Of a DNA stretch of 5,769 nucleotides, positions 1-5,769 are shown piece after piece. Position 1 is the stretch's first letter. Each line of letters starts with the position of its first letter. Where the stretch lies: contig CAKZOF010000469.1 in the NCBI GenBank assembly GCA_937135995.1, forward strand, positions 1 through 5,769, written 5' to 3'. A model generated the notes under the pieces. The model saw nothing but the letters and a program-made list of their open reading frames with translations, did not search any database and was not told the DNA's origin. The DNA is from an uncultured Pyrinomonas sp. (GTDB lineage Bacteria; Acidobacteriota; Blastocatellia; Pyrinomonadales; Pyrinomonadaceae). The position numbers and the translations under genes are program-made.

Positions 1-2961
1 CTCCGTTTGATAAACCAACCCCTTCTGCCACCCAGAAGTGTAGTAGTACTCCTTCTGTGTCACTCCATCAGGCGTCGTCACTTGGCTCCATGAACCATCC
101 GCTGCCGCCTGGTAGCTGGTCACCACCTCTTGGCTTTCGTTCATCACGCCCCACAACACCCAATCCCGCTGCTCGGAAAATCGTGGGCAGTCGCTGTGCG
201 GCCCAGTCCCCATGTTGTAGCTCGTGTAGGCCAGCTGCGTCCCATCCTCGGCCACTCGCCGGATCAACCGCACTTGACCAAACGGCGTGTACTCGAACTC
301 GACGCGCGAACCATCGCGCAACCCGACGCGCGTCAGCAACGACACCCACGTGTTCTGCGGCCCGGCCACCCCCAGACCGGGGAAGTCCGGTGCCATCCAA
401 ATATCCCCATACCCGAACGTCGCCCATGTGATCTGCCCGCCGCCCGCACGCGCTTGTGTGATCGAAAGCAGCCGCCCGTTGCCGTCGTAGTTGAACTGGA
501 TGGTCCGCCCCACCGTGTCGGTGATCGACGTCGGATTGCCGTTGCCGTCGTAGTTGATCGTGATGTAGTTGCCGTTGCGATCTTTGATCTGCACACACCG
601 CCATTCACTGTAAACCGTCGGCGCAAACCAGTACTGCTTCCCATCCGTGGTCCGCACCAACAAGCTCGATCCGTAGTCGATCAACTGCGTATAGCTGCCA
701 TCCGCCGCCTCGTAGACGTTCGTCCCACCTTGCTGCCGCAACTCGACGCGCCCGCCGCTCGCCGTGATCAACAGATATGAGTAGACGCCAACTTGCGCGT
801 TGTAAAAAAGCGGCTGGATGATCGGAAGCCCCAACCGAAAGCCCGGACTCGGATAACCGTGGTCGGCATCGAACATGATGGCCGCGCCTGACCGCGTCCA
901 GACCAGCGAGTTGTAGGTCAAGCTCAAATCGAGATCGAGCCCAGCCCGCCCTGGCAGACTGATCAGCGGCACGCTCCAGTTGATGTTCTGCGACTCGAGG
1001 TTGACTCCGGGCTGCCCCGTCTCGTTGCGCGGATCGAGCCGCGGCGGAGCAAAGCTCGGCCAGCAGCCAGAAACAGCGGTGGTCCCGATCTCATACCATC
1101 CCATGTATGGGTCCCACGTCCATGCTGAGACGTAGTGATACTGCCCATCCGCAACCCATGCCGCAATGTTGAAGGTGAAGTAGCCGGTCGGATCGGTGCT
1201 CGTGCTGCCGACGGACGTGCCATCAATATAGATCTCCACGTAGTAGGTGTAGTAGCTATATGGTTCCGTATAACCTTGCACCTGCTGGCAATCGGCCCAG
1301 ATCCCGCTGCTGGTGCTGATTGTCGCTGTCTCAAGAGTCCGCCCCGCGGCACGCCGCGTCGCTCGTCCGGCCCGCAAGCCCATTGTCCCCAACGCCGCCA
1401 ATTGCCCCAGGGGCCGTCCCCAGTCGAGCAACCGCCACAGATCGAGTCCAGCGTTGCCATTGGTTGCTGGCCCACCCTCACCTTGTGCCCAAGCCTCGCC
1501 GCTCGGCTTCGCCACTGCGCCGCCCACCCCTGCGGGCGGAGGCGCATCCTTGCTCTTCGCCTTGGGCGGTGGTGGCGGCACCTTGGGCTCGGGCCGACAC
1601 CGCTCGTCGCCCGGCCAACAGTAGGCCCGCCGTGATGCCACCGGCGTGGCCATTCGCACCGGCCCGCCGCGCTGCTGCCGCACCTCGTCCAACCGCGGCA
1701 GGTTCTGTGGCCTCTTGGCCGGACGTGGCGGATCGAGCACTAGCGTCTGAGCCTGCGCCGCTGGCTGCGGGCGCGGCGTCTGCCGTGCCTGCTGCTGTTG
1801 CGCATTTTGGTTGGCTATCAACTCAGCCCGCTCGTCCACCACGCCGACGCTCGATCCGGCGCCCCGCCGCGCGCTGGCCACTAATTCGTCCACCGCTGCT
1901 GCCGCGTCCAACCACGCCCCGCGCTGTCGTCTGCTGGCTACCACGCGCGCCACCACAGCCGCCGCCGCCGACGTCCCGCTGATGGTCGTCCACCCGCCGC
2001 CAGCGCGCGTTGTCCCCACCTCTTCGCCCACCGCTGCCACGCTCACGCTCGGGCCGCGGTTCGACCACGCCGCGACCTGCCCGCTCCGGTCCACCGCCGC
2101 CACCACCAGTACTCCGTGCAGCTTCCAGCCCGCTGGATACCACCCTTGCTCGCTCAGATCCAACCCATCGTTGCCCGCCGCCACCACCACTGCCATGTCA
2201 GTGGCCACCGCGCGCTCCAGCGCCTCGCGCAAGAAGCGCGACTCGGCGGCTCCGCCCCACGGGCATACCGCCACTTGCGCCCGGTGCGTCGCCGCATATT
2301 CCAATGCCTCCACCGCCCAACTGACGTACCCGCGCCCTGCCTCATCCAGCATTCGCAGGCTCATCAGCTTCAGCTCGTTCCCTGCCGCACCTTCGCCCGC
2401 GTCCGCGACCAACCCGGCCACGGCCGTCCCATGTCCAGCACTGTCACCCACCTGACGCCGCCCCTCAACGAAATCCCATCCCTCGACGTCATCCACCAGC
2501 CCATCGCTGTCGTCGTCGGCGCCGTCTGCCGCCTCTCCCTGCCATCGGTGCGCCGCCAGTGCTGGATGCGCAAAGTCCACTCCGCTGTCGAGCACTGCGA
2601 CCACGCCGCGCTCGGTGTCTGCTGCGCTTTGCGCCTCACGCGCGGCACGCAACGCGCCCGGCACGCCCACCGGACGCGCCGCTGCTACCTCGCGCCGCAA
2701 CCCGACCAGCGCCGCTGGCCAACTGGTCGCCACCAGTTGCCAGTCCGGCTCGACCCACTCGACGCCGGGCACCCGGCTCAATTGCGCCGCCACCTCCAAC
2801 TCGCGTCCCGCTGCGACCTCGAGCCGCTCGATCCCAGCGCGCCCGTACAACCGTTCGCGCTGCCCGCCACCCCAAGCGCGTGCCAGCGCTGTCCTCTCGG
2901 CTTCGTCCAACTTGGCGTTGAACCGCACCAGCACGTGCCCGGTCTTGTATGCCCACTGCAT
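1..2961 (-). CDS. Subtilisin-like (S8) serine protease fused to RHS/YD-repeat shell, C-terminus cut by window edge
   Basis: The frame is open from 3114 to the left edge; the coordinates use the first in-frame ATG (2961), giving at least 987 residues. Residues 1-100 resemble an S8 prodomain (YKTGHVLVRFN ... GVEWVEPDW). The protease domain (about 115-365) shows the full catalytic set: Asp125 in VAVLDSGVDFAHP, His177 in GHGTAVAGL, oxyanion Asn264 in VAAGNDG and Ser331 in SGTSAAAA. A DDDSDGLVDDVEGWDF stretch typical of S8 enzymes follows the Asp. Residues 380-500 are a Gln/Pro/Lys linker with QQQQ and PPPPP. Cys558-Cys633 bound a Tyr-rich beta module. From about 652 an RHS shell follows, with YD-type units near 791-830 (DRNGNYITINYDGNGN). 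RHS shells usually enclose a C-terminal toxin, which is outside the window. Export is inferred from a hydrophobic stretch encoded just upstream (3055-3114). TTG 3069 or GTG 3054 are alternative starts. The domain calls are firm; the start is not. Confidence 0.85.
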   Translation of the reverse strand, partial: MQWAYKTGHVLVRFNAKLDEAERTALARAWGGGQRERLYGRAGIERLEVAAGRELEVAAQLSRVPGVEWVEPDWQLVATSWPAALVGLRREVAAARPVGVPGALRAAREAQSAADTERGVVAVLDSGVDFAHPALAAHRWQGEAADGADDDSDGLVDDVEGWDFVEGRRQVGDSAGHGTAVAGLVADAGEGAAGNELKLMSLRMLDEAGRGYVSWAVEALEYAATHRAQVAVCPWGGAAESRFLREALERAVATDMAVVVAAGNDGLDLSEQGWYPAGWKLHGVLVVAAVDRSGQVAAWSNRGPSVSVAAVGEEVGTTRAGGGWTTISGTSAAAAVVARVVASRRQRGAWLDAAAAVDELVASARRGAGSSVGVVDERAELIANQNAQQQQARQTPRPQPAAQAQTLVLDPPRPAKRPQNLPRLDEVRQQRGGPVRMATPVASRRAYCWPGDERCRPEPKVPPPPPKAKSKDAPPPAGVGGAVAKPSGEAWAQGEGGPATNGNAGLDLWRLLDWGRPLGQLAALGTMGLRAGRATRRAAGRTLETATISTSSGIWADCQQVQGYTEPYSYYTYYVEIYIDGTSVGSTSTDPTGYFTFNIAAWVADGQYHYVSAWTWDPYMGWYEIGTTAVSGCWPSFAPPRLDPRNETGQPGVNLESQNINWSVPLISLPGRAGLDLDLSLTYNSLVWTRSGAAIMFDADHGYPSPGFRLGLPIIQPLFYNAQVGVYSYLLITASGGRVELRQQGGTNVYEAADGSYTQLIDYGSSLLVRTTDGKQYWFAPTVYSEWRCVQIKDRNGNYITINYDGNGNPTSITDTVGRTIQFNYDGNGRLLSITQARAGGGQITWATFGYGDIWMAPDFPGLGVAGPQNTWVSLLTRVGLRDGSRVEFEYTPFGQVRLIRRVAEDGTQLAYTSYNMGTGPHSDCPRFSEQRDWVLWGVMNESQEVVTSYQAAADGSWSQVTTPDGVTQKEYYYTSGWQKGLVYQTE

Positions 2962-3192
2962 GGTTGGCCCCACGACGCGCCTGCCGCTGGAGCGCAACGC
3001 GCGCCCGCCGCTGGAGCGCAACGCGCGCCCGCGAACCGATGCCGCTGCCGGCACCTGTGCGCTGCACAACGCGCTCGCTAGCCACCACGCTACCGCCTGC
3101 CGCCCAACCGCGCGTCACCACACGCGCCCACACGCACCAACTAGCGCACGCCAACCACGACCACCGATGAAGTGTGAGATGAAGTGAGACAT
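2962..3192 (-). other. Probable original 5' end of the protease-RHS gene: ATG and signal peptide, split by in-frame TGA
   Basis: This segment is in the same frame as the protease-RHS gene. ATG at 3192 starts 25 codons (MSHFISHFIGGRGW ... GRVW) and then meets TGA at 3115-3117. Straight after the stop, the frame reads RAVGRQAVAWWLASALCSAQ, with basic residues, a hydrophobic core and a small-residue cleavage zone. That is what a Sec signal peptide should look like just before an S8 prodomain. No ATG lies between the TGA and 2961; only TTG 3069 and GTG 3054 are available, and both would discard the hydrophobic core. I infer one interrupted gene, by mutation or by a base error. The other possibility is a separate 25-residue leader ORF (or 45 residues from ATG 3252). 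TGA reassignment is unlikely, because the xylanase ends in TGA and no other TGA occurs in about 1,040 codons of this frame. Confidence 0.5.
2983..3030 (-). repeat. Exact 24-bp tandem repeat, two copies, in frame
   Basis: The units 2983-3006 and 3007-3030 are identical (plus-strand unit begins GCCGCTGGAGCGCAACGCGC). Read in the protease-RHS frame they encode GRALRSSG twice, between the presumed signal peptide and the prodomain. The unit is a multiple of three, so copy-number change would keep the frame. The position is a disordered Arg/Ser/Gly-rich spacer. Confidence 0.85.
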
Positions 3193-3202
3193 CGCCACCT
3201 CC
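3193..3202 (-). promoter_or_regulatory. Strong Shine-Dalgarno site before ATG 3192
   Basis: Read on the minus strand, GGAGGT lies 4 bases ahead of ATG 3192. This is the best ribosome-binding site seen in the window. It supports 3192 as a genuine start in the frame that leads to the protease-RHS protein, despite the TGA 25 codons later. The internal ATG 2961 has only a weak GGGG at a spacing of 6. Confidence 0.6.
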
Positions 3203-3406
3203 GCCGTCCAGTGCAAGCTCATCACCGACTTGACCGCGTCGTTCATCGACATACGCGGCGTCGTTGGATCCCGACACCGACAATCAACGGGTCGGCCTGT
3301 GTCTTGTGGCACCACGCTGCTGTGGGGCAACCAGCTGGCGGGGCTCGACCGTGAGGTTCTAGCGTGCTTGCGGGGCACAAGCAACGCACCTTCAGCGATG
3401 GCGCAC

Positions 3407-3436
3407 AACTTACCCCCAGATGATCGGCGTTGTCAA
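3407..3436 (-). promoter_or_regulatory. Candidate sigma70-type promoter for the protease-RHS gene
   Basis: On the minus strand a consensus -35 TTGACA (3436-3431) is preceded by an A6 tract (AAAAAAGCTC). After an 18-base spacer comes TAAGTT (3412-3407), a poor -10 with 3 of 6 consensus bases. The predicted leader to ATG 3192 would be about 200 bases. The -35 and A-tract are clear; the -10 is weak, so this is only a candidate. Confidence 0.3.
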
Positions 3437-3616
3437 GAGCTTTTTTGGGTCATACCGCATGCAAGAAGCGCCAGCTTTGTTCTCAAACAAGCAGGCTGTC
3501 TCCAACTCGCTAAGGTCGCCCCGCGCAACGATGACCAGTGCGGCAAAGAACGCAACCGCCATCTGCCGGTTACCGTTTCGGGCTTTTTTGCCTGCATTGA
3601 TGGCCGCAGCCGCCAG

Positions 3617-3628
3617 CGTTTCGAAACG
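3617..3628. repeat. Perfect 12-bp palindrome CGTTTCGAAACG
   Basis: CGTTTCGAAACG is fully self-complementary. It lies between the xylanase stop and the candidate promoter of the protease-RHS gene. It could be a binding site for a dimeric protein or be chance; there is no flanking gene logic to decide. Confidence 0.35.
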
Positions 3629-3800
3629 TGAAGGCGCGCGATTGAGGTTTAGGCGACGGAGTAGGCTCTACCAAGAAGCTGCGCGTCGTCGGGACGGATG
3701 GCGGGGACCAAGCCAGACCATTCACCGAGGTCAAAGGCATGTTCCCTTGGCAAACAAGTCCATCGATACCTTTTAATGGCTGCTTATCCAACTTGCGCCC

Positions 3801-4991
3801 TCACATCCCTCGTCGGCTTCCGACTGCCGATCGGTTCATACCGACGGAGATGACGGCGTAGAAGGCCGGTTTCGGACGCCCTGCGCGGTCGAAGAGCAAT
3901 GGGTAATCGGTCCGCCCGCGCGCCGGGAAGTTGTTCAACCAAGAATCAGCGTCGGTCACGTTCCAGAACGAGACGCGATCGATCACATCGCGATGCTTAA
4001 GATAGATCTTGAACAGTTCTGCGTACCGTCGCGCCAATCTCTGTTGAACTTCATCCGGCAAGCCCGCTGTGTAAGAGTTGAGCTTAGGATCAGAGGCGGC
4101 GCGTTTGGCAGCGGCAGATCCCGGCTCCACCCACGGCAACACGCTCACATCGAGTTCGGTGACGTTCACCTTCAAGCCGAGTTTGGCAAAAGCGGCGATC
4201 GTCTCATCGATCTGCTCCACTGGCGGCCAATCGAGCCGGTTATGTTCCTGTAGCCCGATGGCCGTAATCGGCACGCCTTGAGACTTCAGTTTACGGATGA
4301 GTTCGATCGCGCCGCGCCGTTTGGCCTCGTTCTCCAGAGAGTAATCGTTGTAGTAGAGTTCCGCTCCCGGATCGGCTTCGTGCGCGAACTCGAACGCTTT
4401 CGCGATGTAATCCTCGCCGATGATCTTCAGCCAGGGCGACTGCCGGAGCGTGCCATCTTCATTTAACGCTTCGTTGACGACATCCCAACCACGGATCCGA
4501 CCCTTATAACGCCCGACGACCGTGTGAATGTGGTCGCGCATGCGCTCAAGCAGAACCTCGCGGCTTACGGGCCGCCCCCGTTCGTCTTTGAAGACCCAGC
4601 GCGGCGTCTGATTGTGCCAGATGAGCGTGTGACCGATGATCGTCATGCCATGCTTTTCACCGAAAGCGACAAAGCGATCCGCCGCCGCGAAGTCATAACG
4701 GCCGGGCGCTGGATGGATCGCCTCCCACTTCAAGACGTTCTCCGCCGTGACAGCGTTGAAATGGCGCCGGATGATGCGCACTGCGCGTGCGTCGCGCTCG
4801 TAGATTTGCGCTTGATTGATAGATGCGCCGATGAGAAAAGCATCCTTGTATGCGTCTTTGAGCGCCGGTTCTTGGCCGAAGCCCGCCGTCGCCGCCATCA
4901 CCAGCAGGCCAACCATCAAAAGCTTCGTCGCTCTTGATAGAGCGCGCTTGACTGCTGAGCGTTGCACGAGCGCGATCGTCGTTGATCTCAT
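3801..4991 (-). CDS. Secreted GH10 endo-1,4-beta-xylanase
   Basis: GH10 enzymes hydrolyse internal beta-1,4 bonds of xylan with retention of configuration, using two glutamates. From ATG 4991 the protein has 396 residues, normal for a single-domain secreted GH10 without a carbohydrate-binding module. Residues 1-39 look like a Sec signal peptide: Arg/Lys-rich start, core LLMVGLLVMAA, cleavage near ATAGFGQ. The barrel follows, with FNAVTAENVLKWEAIHP, HTLIWHNQTPRW, the acid/base Glu174 in WDVVNEAL, IGLQEH, the nucleophile Glu279 in NVTELDV, and FWNVTDADSW near the end. The frame is open up to 5246, but the extra N-terminal residues look non-coding and would bury the signal peptide. ATG 5003 and 5027 are alternatives. 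4991 has GAGGA about 11 bases upstream, while 5003 has GAGG directly adjacent, too close. It stands alone on this strand, divergent from the TetR-type gene. Family assignment is firm; substrate is by family. Confidence 0.93.
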   Translation of the reverse strand: MRSTTIALVQRSAVKRALSRATKLLMVGLLVMAATAGFGQEPALKDAYKDAFLIGASINQAQIYERDARAVRIIRRHFNAVTAENVLKWEAIHPAPGRYDFAAADRFVAFGEKHGMTIIGHTLIWHNQTPRWVFKDERGRPVSREVLLERMRDHIHTVVGRYKGRIRGWDVVNEALNEDGTLRQSPWLKIIGEDYIAKAFEFAHEADPGAELYYNDYSLENEAKRRGAIELIRKLKSQGVPITAIGLQEHNRLDWPPVEQIDETIAAFAKLGLKVNVTELDVSVLPWVEPGSAAAKRAASDPKLNSYTAGLPDEVQQRLARRYAELFKIYLKHRDVIDRVSFWNVTDADSWLNNFPARGRTDYPLLFDRAGRPKPAFYAVISVGMNRSAVGSRRGM

Positions 4992-5286
4992 CACGTTCGA
5001 CATCCTCACTGCGCTTCTGAAGGGCATCGTTTGCGGCGCACACCTGTTGCGCCCCTCGTCGAGTTCGTTTTGAATGCGAAGGTTGAGCCGCTTGCCGATC
5101 CAATAGATCCAGAGAAAAAATGAGGACCAAGACGCGGCGCGACGGCCGGATAAAAGTTTGTTCCGAGCCTGCTCCCGAGAAGCGCCTGCCCCATCTGTGC
5201 CATGTTCGGGACGTGCCCGGCGGTAGGTCGGGTCGAGCTTGCGCATCGCCTTGTGGTTCGAGTCGCCAACCGTATCACCGCCAGCG

Positions 5287-5322
5287 GCCGATCGTCAACG
5301 GCTTTTTTGCACGCCCCCAAAG
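5287..5322. repeat. Direct repeat copy 1 (36 bp)
   Basis: This copy starts GCCGATCGTCAACGGC, then TTTTTT, then GCACGCCCCCAAAG. It matches the copy at 5353-5389 exactly over the first 22 bases and again over the final GCCCCCAAAG, with a small difference between. On the minus strand it reads A6-GCCG-TTGACG, like a -35 box with an upstream A-tract. GCCG/CGGC ahead of T6 also gives a weak terminator-like hairpin on the plus strand. Confidence 0.75.
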
Positions 5323-5352
5323 CTGTATGCCTGAAGCGAGCGCGACTTGCCA

Positions 5353-5389
5353 GCCGATCGTCAACGGCTTTTTTCGCGTGCCCCCAAAG
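5353..5389. repeat. Direct repeat copy 2 (37 bp)
   Basis: Second copy, starting 66 bases after the first. After the shared 22 bases it reads CGCGTGCCCCCAAAG, one base longer than copy 1. Its right end runs into GGG, making a CCCC-AAA-GGGG hairpin (5382-5392) directly before the plus-strand -35 box of the TetR-type gene. Confidence 0.75.
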
Positions 5390-5392
5390 GGG

Positions 5393-5420
5393 TTGACGCG
5401 CCGCTCCGTTCGTATAAAAT
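5393..5420 (+). promoter_or_regulatory. Sigma70-type promoter of the TetR-family gene
   Basis: TTGACG (5393-5398) matches the -35 consensus in five of six bases. After 16 bases comes TAAAAT (5415-5420), within an AT-rich TATAAAAT, as the -10. This is the best promoter in the window. Transcription would start near 5427, leaving a leader of only about 17 bases before ATG 5444. Confidence 0.65.
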
Positions 5421-5432
5421 ACGAGCGTTCGT
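5421..5432. promoter_or_regulatory. Putative TetR-type operator
   Basis: ACGAGCGTTCGT is a near-perfect inverted repeat, with 10 of 12 positions symmetric (ACGA ... TCGT half sites). It follows the -10 box directly and covers the predicted transcription start. TetR-family repressors commonly bind such palindromes in their own promoters, so autoregulation is the likely reading. The site is seen; the binding protein is inferred. Confidence 0.45.
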
Positions 5433-5443
5433 TTTCGGAACCG

Positions 5444-5769
5444 ATGCCGAAACTGAGCCAAGAGGCGGTGGCCGAGCGGCGCGCCCGCATCGAAGAGGCG
5501 GCCAAAGAACTATTCATCAAACGTGGGTTTCACGCCACCTCGATGCGCGACATCGCCGCGCGCGCTGGAGCCGACGGCGCGCACCTTGCGGGCGTGGTGG
5601 CATTCACCGCGGCCATCGAAGGTCTGAAGCCCGCGCGCATCGCCGGCTGCGGCGGGCTTCGCACCCGCGACGACGCGATGGTCGCGGCCGGGGCGAGCAT
5701 CAGGAGCGCGGGCTTGCGCGTCGTGCGCAGACGACGGGCGAAATCGACCGTGCGTGCGCGCTCGGCTTC
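5444..5769 (+). CDS. TetR-family regulator, N-terminal part only; homology lost inside the HTH
   Basis: ATG 5444 opens MPKLSQEAVAERRARIEEAA, continuing KELFIKRGFHATSMRDIAARAGA: the standard TetR N-terminus up to the turn of the helix-turn-helix (residues 1-43). TetR proteins are dimeric, ligand-responsive repressors. The recognition helix normally follows as an S.G.LY.HF.SKEEL-like stretch, but here the frame goes on with DGAHLAGVVAFTAAIEG and has no YHF motif. Neither other forward frame restores it, so this is not a simple frameshift. The frame stays open to the right edge (108 codons), ending Arg-rich. GGAA lies 3 bases before the ATG, a weak ribosome-binding site. A promoter and a palindromic operator sit directly upstream. 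The N-terminal family call is good; the product as written would probably not bind DNA normally. Confidence 0.7.
   Translation, partial: MPKLSQEAVAERRARIEEAAKELFIKRGFHATSMRDIAARAGADGAHLAGVVAFTAAIEGLKPARIAGCGGLRTRDDAMVAAGASIRSAGLRVVRRRRAKSTVRARSA
5573..5769. other. Unassigned GC-rich tail, possible chimeric join
   Basis: From about 5573 the sequence becomes much more GC-rich than the preceding intergenic DNA and no longer matches a TetR protein. The plus frame continuing from the TetR start and one minus frame (EAERARTVDFARRLRTTRKP ...) are both open throughout; I recognise neither. It could be a piece of another gene joined by assembly or amplification error, a real rearrangement, or a highly divergent regulator. 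Confidence 0.4.

Larger units (their letters stand above)
3253..3800. other. Intergenic region without a recognisable gene
   Basis: I find no convincing gene here. The open frames on both strands are under about 135 codons, Arg/Ser-rich, overlap one another, and lack a good ribosome-binding site or known motif. One plus-strand frame (3230-3631) and an overlapping one (3420-3776) could be decayed coding sequence, but I recognise no family. The region holds the candidate minus-strand promoter near 3407-3436, the palindrome at 3617-3628 and a GGCTTTTTTGCC element at 3581-3592. No clear intrinsic terminator follows the xylanase stop on the minus strand. Confidence 0.5.
4992..5443. other. Divergent intergenic region between xylanase and TetR-type gene
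   Basis: About 450 bases separate the two divergent starts. The right part holds two direct repeats, a plus-strand promoter and a palindromic operator, each listed separately. On the xylanase side I see no convincing promoter. A TTGGTC with TATTGG 19 bases on (minus strand, about 5130-5100) is weak. The TTGACG motifs inside the direct repeats point toward the xylanase but lack good -10 boxes. Confidence 0.55.

Noticed and set aside
481..560. Repeated GTTGCCGTCGTAGTTGA motif as a DNA repeat element or CRISPR
   Set aside because: It is the codon-level echo of the YD-type protein repeats (YDGNGN) in the RHS shell, not an independent repeat array.
3115..3117. TGA reassigned to Trp, or selenocysteine
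   Set aside because: The xylanase terminates with TGA and no other in-frame TGA occurs in the large protein. No SECIS-like hairpin was evident by eye, and the site falls in a signal-peptide region where selenocysteine makes no sense.
1823..3283. Long plus- and minus-strand open frames overlapping the protease domain (such as 2116-3081 plus and 2636-3283 minus)
   Set aside because: They are Arg/Pro/Ser-rich alternative readings of GC-rich coding DNA. The minus frame with the full S8 catalytic set explains the region.
3581..3592. GGCTTTTTTGCC as an intrinsic terminator
   Set aside because: The T6 sits in the loop of a 3-bp stem rather than after a stem, and on the minus strand it is an A-tract, so it would not end the xylanase transcript.
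3230..3776. Plus-strand frames that might be a decayed transposase or small protein
   Set aside because: No catalytic motif, terminal inverted repeats or target duplication seen, and no ribosome-binding site; not enough to call a mobile element or gene.
4992..5246. N-terminal extension of the xylanase frame (85 extra residues from ATG 5246)
   Set aside because: The frame is open, but the sequence is Arg-rich and low in domain-like character. It would place the signal peptide after about 110 residues, which does not fit a secreted GH10 enzyme.

Overview
The window looks like a GC-rich bacterial chromosome or metagenomic contig, broken inside a gene at both ends. The N-terminal shell of the RHS protein (motifs such as YNSLVWT and FDADHGYPSPGFRLG) and the style of the GH10 xylanase remind me of Acidobacteriota, perhaps Blastocatellia-like. 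That is recall, not a search result, and the lineage call is tentative.

Layout. Positions 1 to about 3114 on the minus strand are one uninterrupted reading frame that runs off the left edge. It encodes a subtilisin-like (S8) protease with an N-terminal inhibitor-type prodomain, a low-complexity Gln/Pro linker, a Tyr-rich Cys-bounded module, and an RHS/YD-repeat shell. A TGA at 3115-3117 separates this frame from an in-frame ATG at 3192 that has a near-perfect Shine-Dalgarno sequence. The true 5' end is therefore in doubt: nonsense mutation, sequencing error, or a non-ATG start. Positions 3253-3800 hold no gene I can recognise, only a candidate minus-strand promoter and a 12-bp palindrome. Positions 3801-4991 (minus) encode a complete secreted GH10 endo-xylanase with both catalytic glutamates. 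Positions 4992-5443 form the divergent intergenic region. It carries two copies of a 36-37 bp direct repeat, a good sigma70-type promoter pointing right, and a TetR-style palindromic operator over the expected transcription start. From 5444 (plus) a TetR-family regulator begins, but its homology stops inside the helix-turn-helix at about 5572. The last ~197 bases are very GC-rich and do not continue a TetR protein.

The xylanase degrades plant xylan outside the cytoplasm. The protease-RHS protein is probably an exported polymorphic-toxin-like or surface protein with its own processing protease; any toxin tip would lie left of position 1. The regulator probably controls its own promoter. Nothing shows that it controls the xylanase beyond their divergent arrangement.
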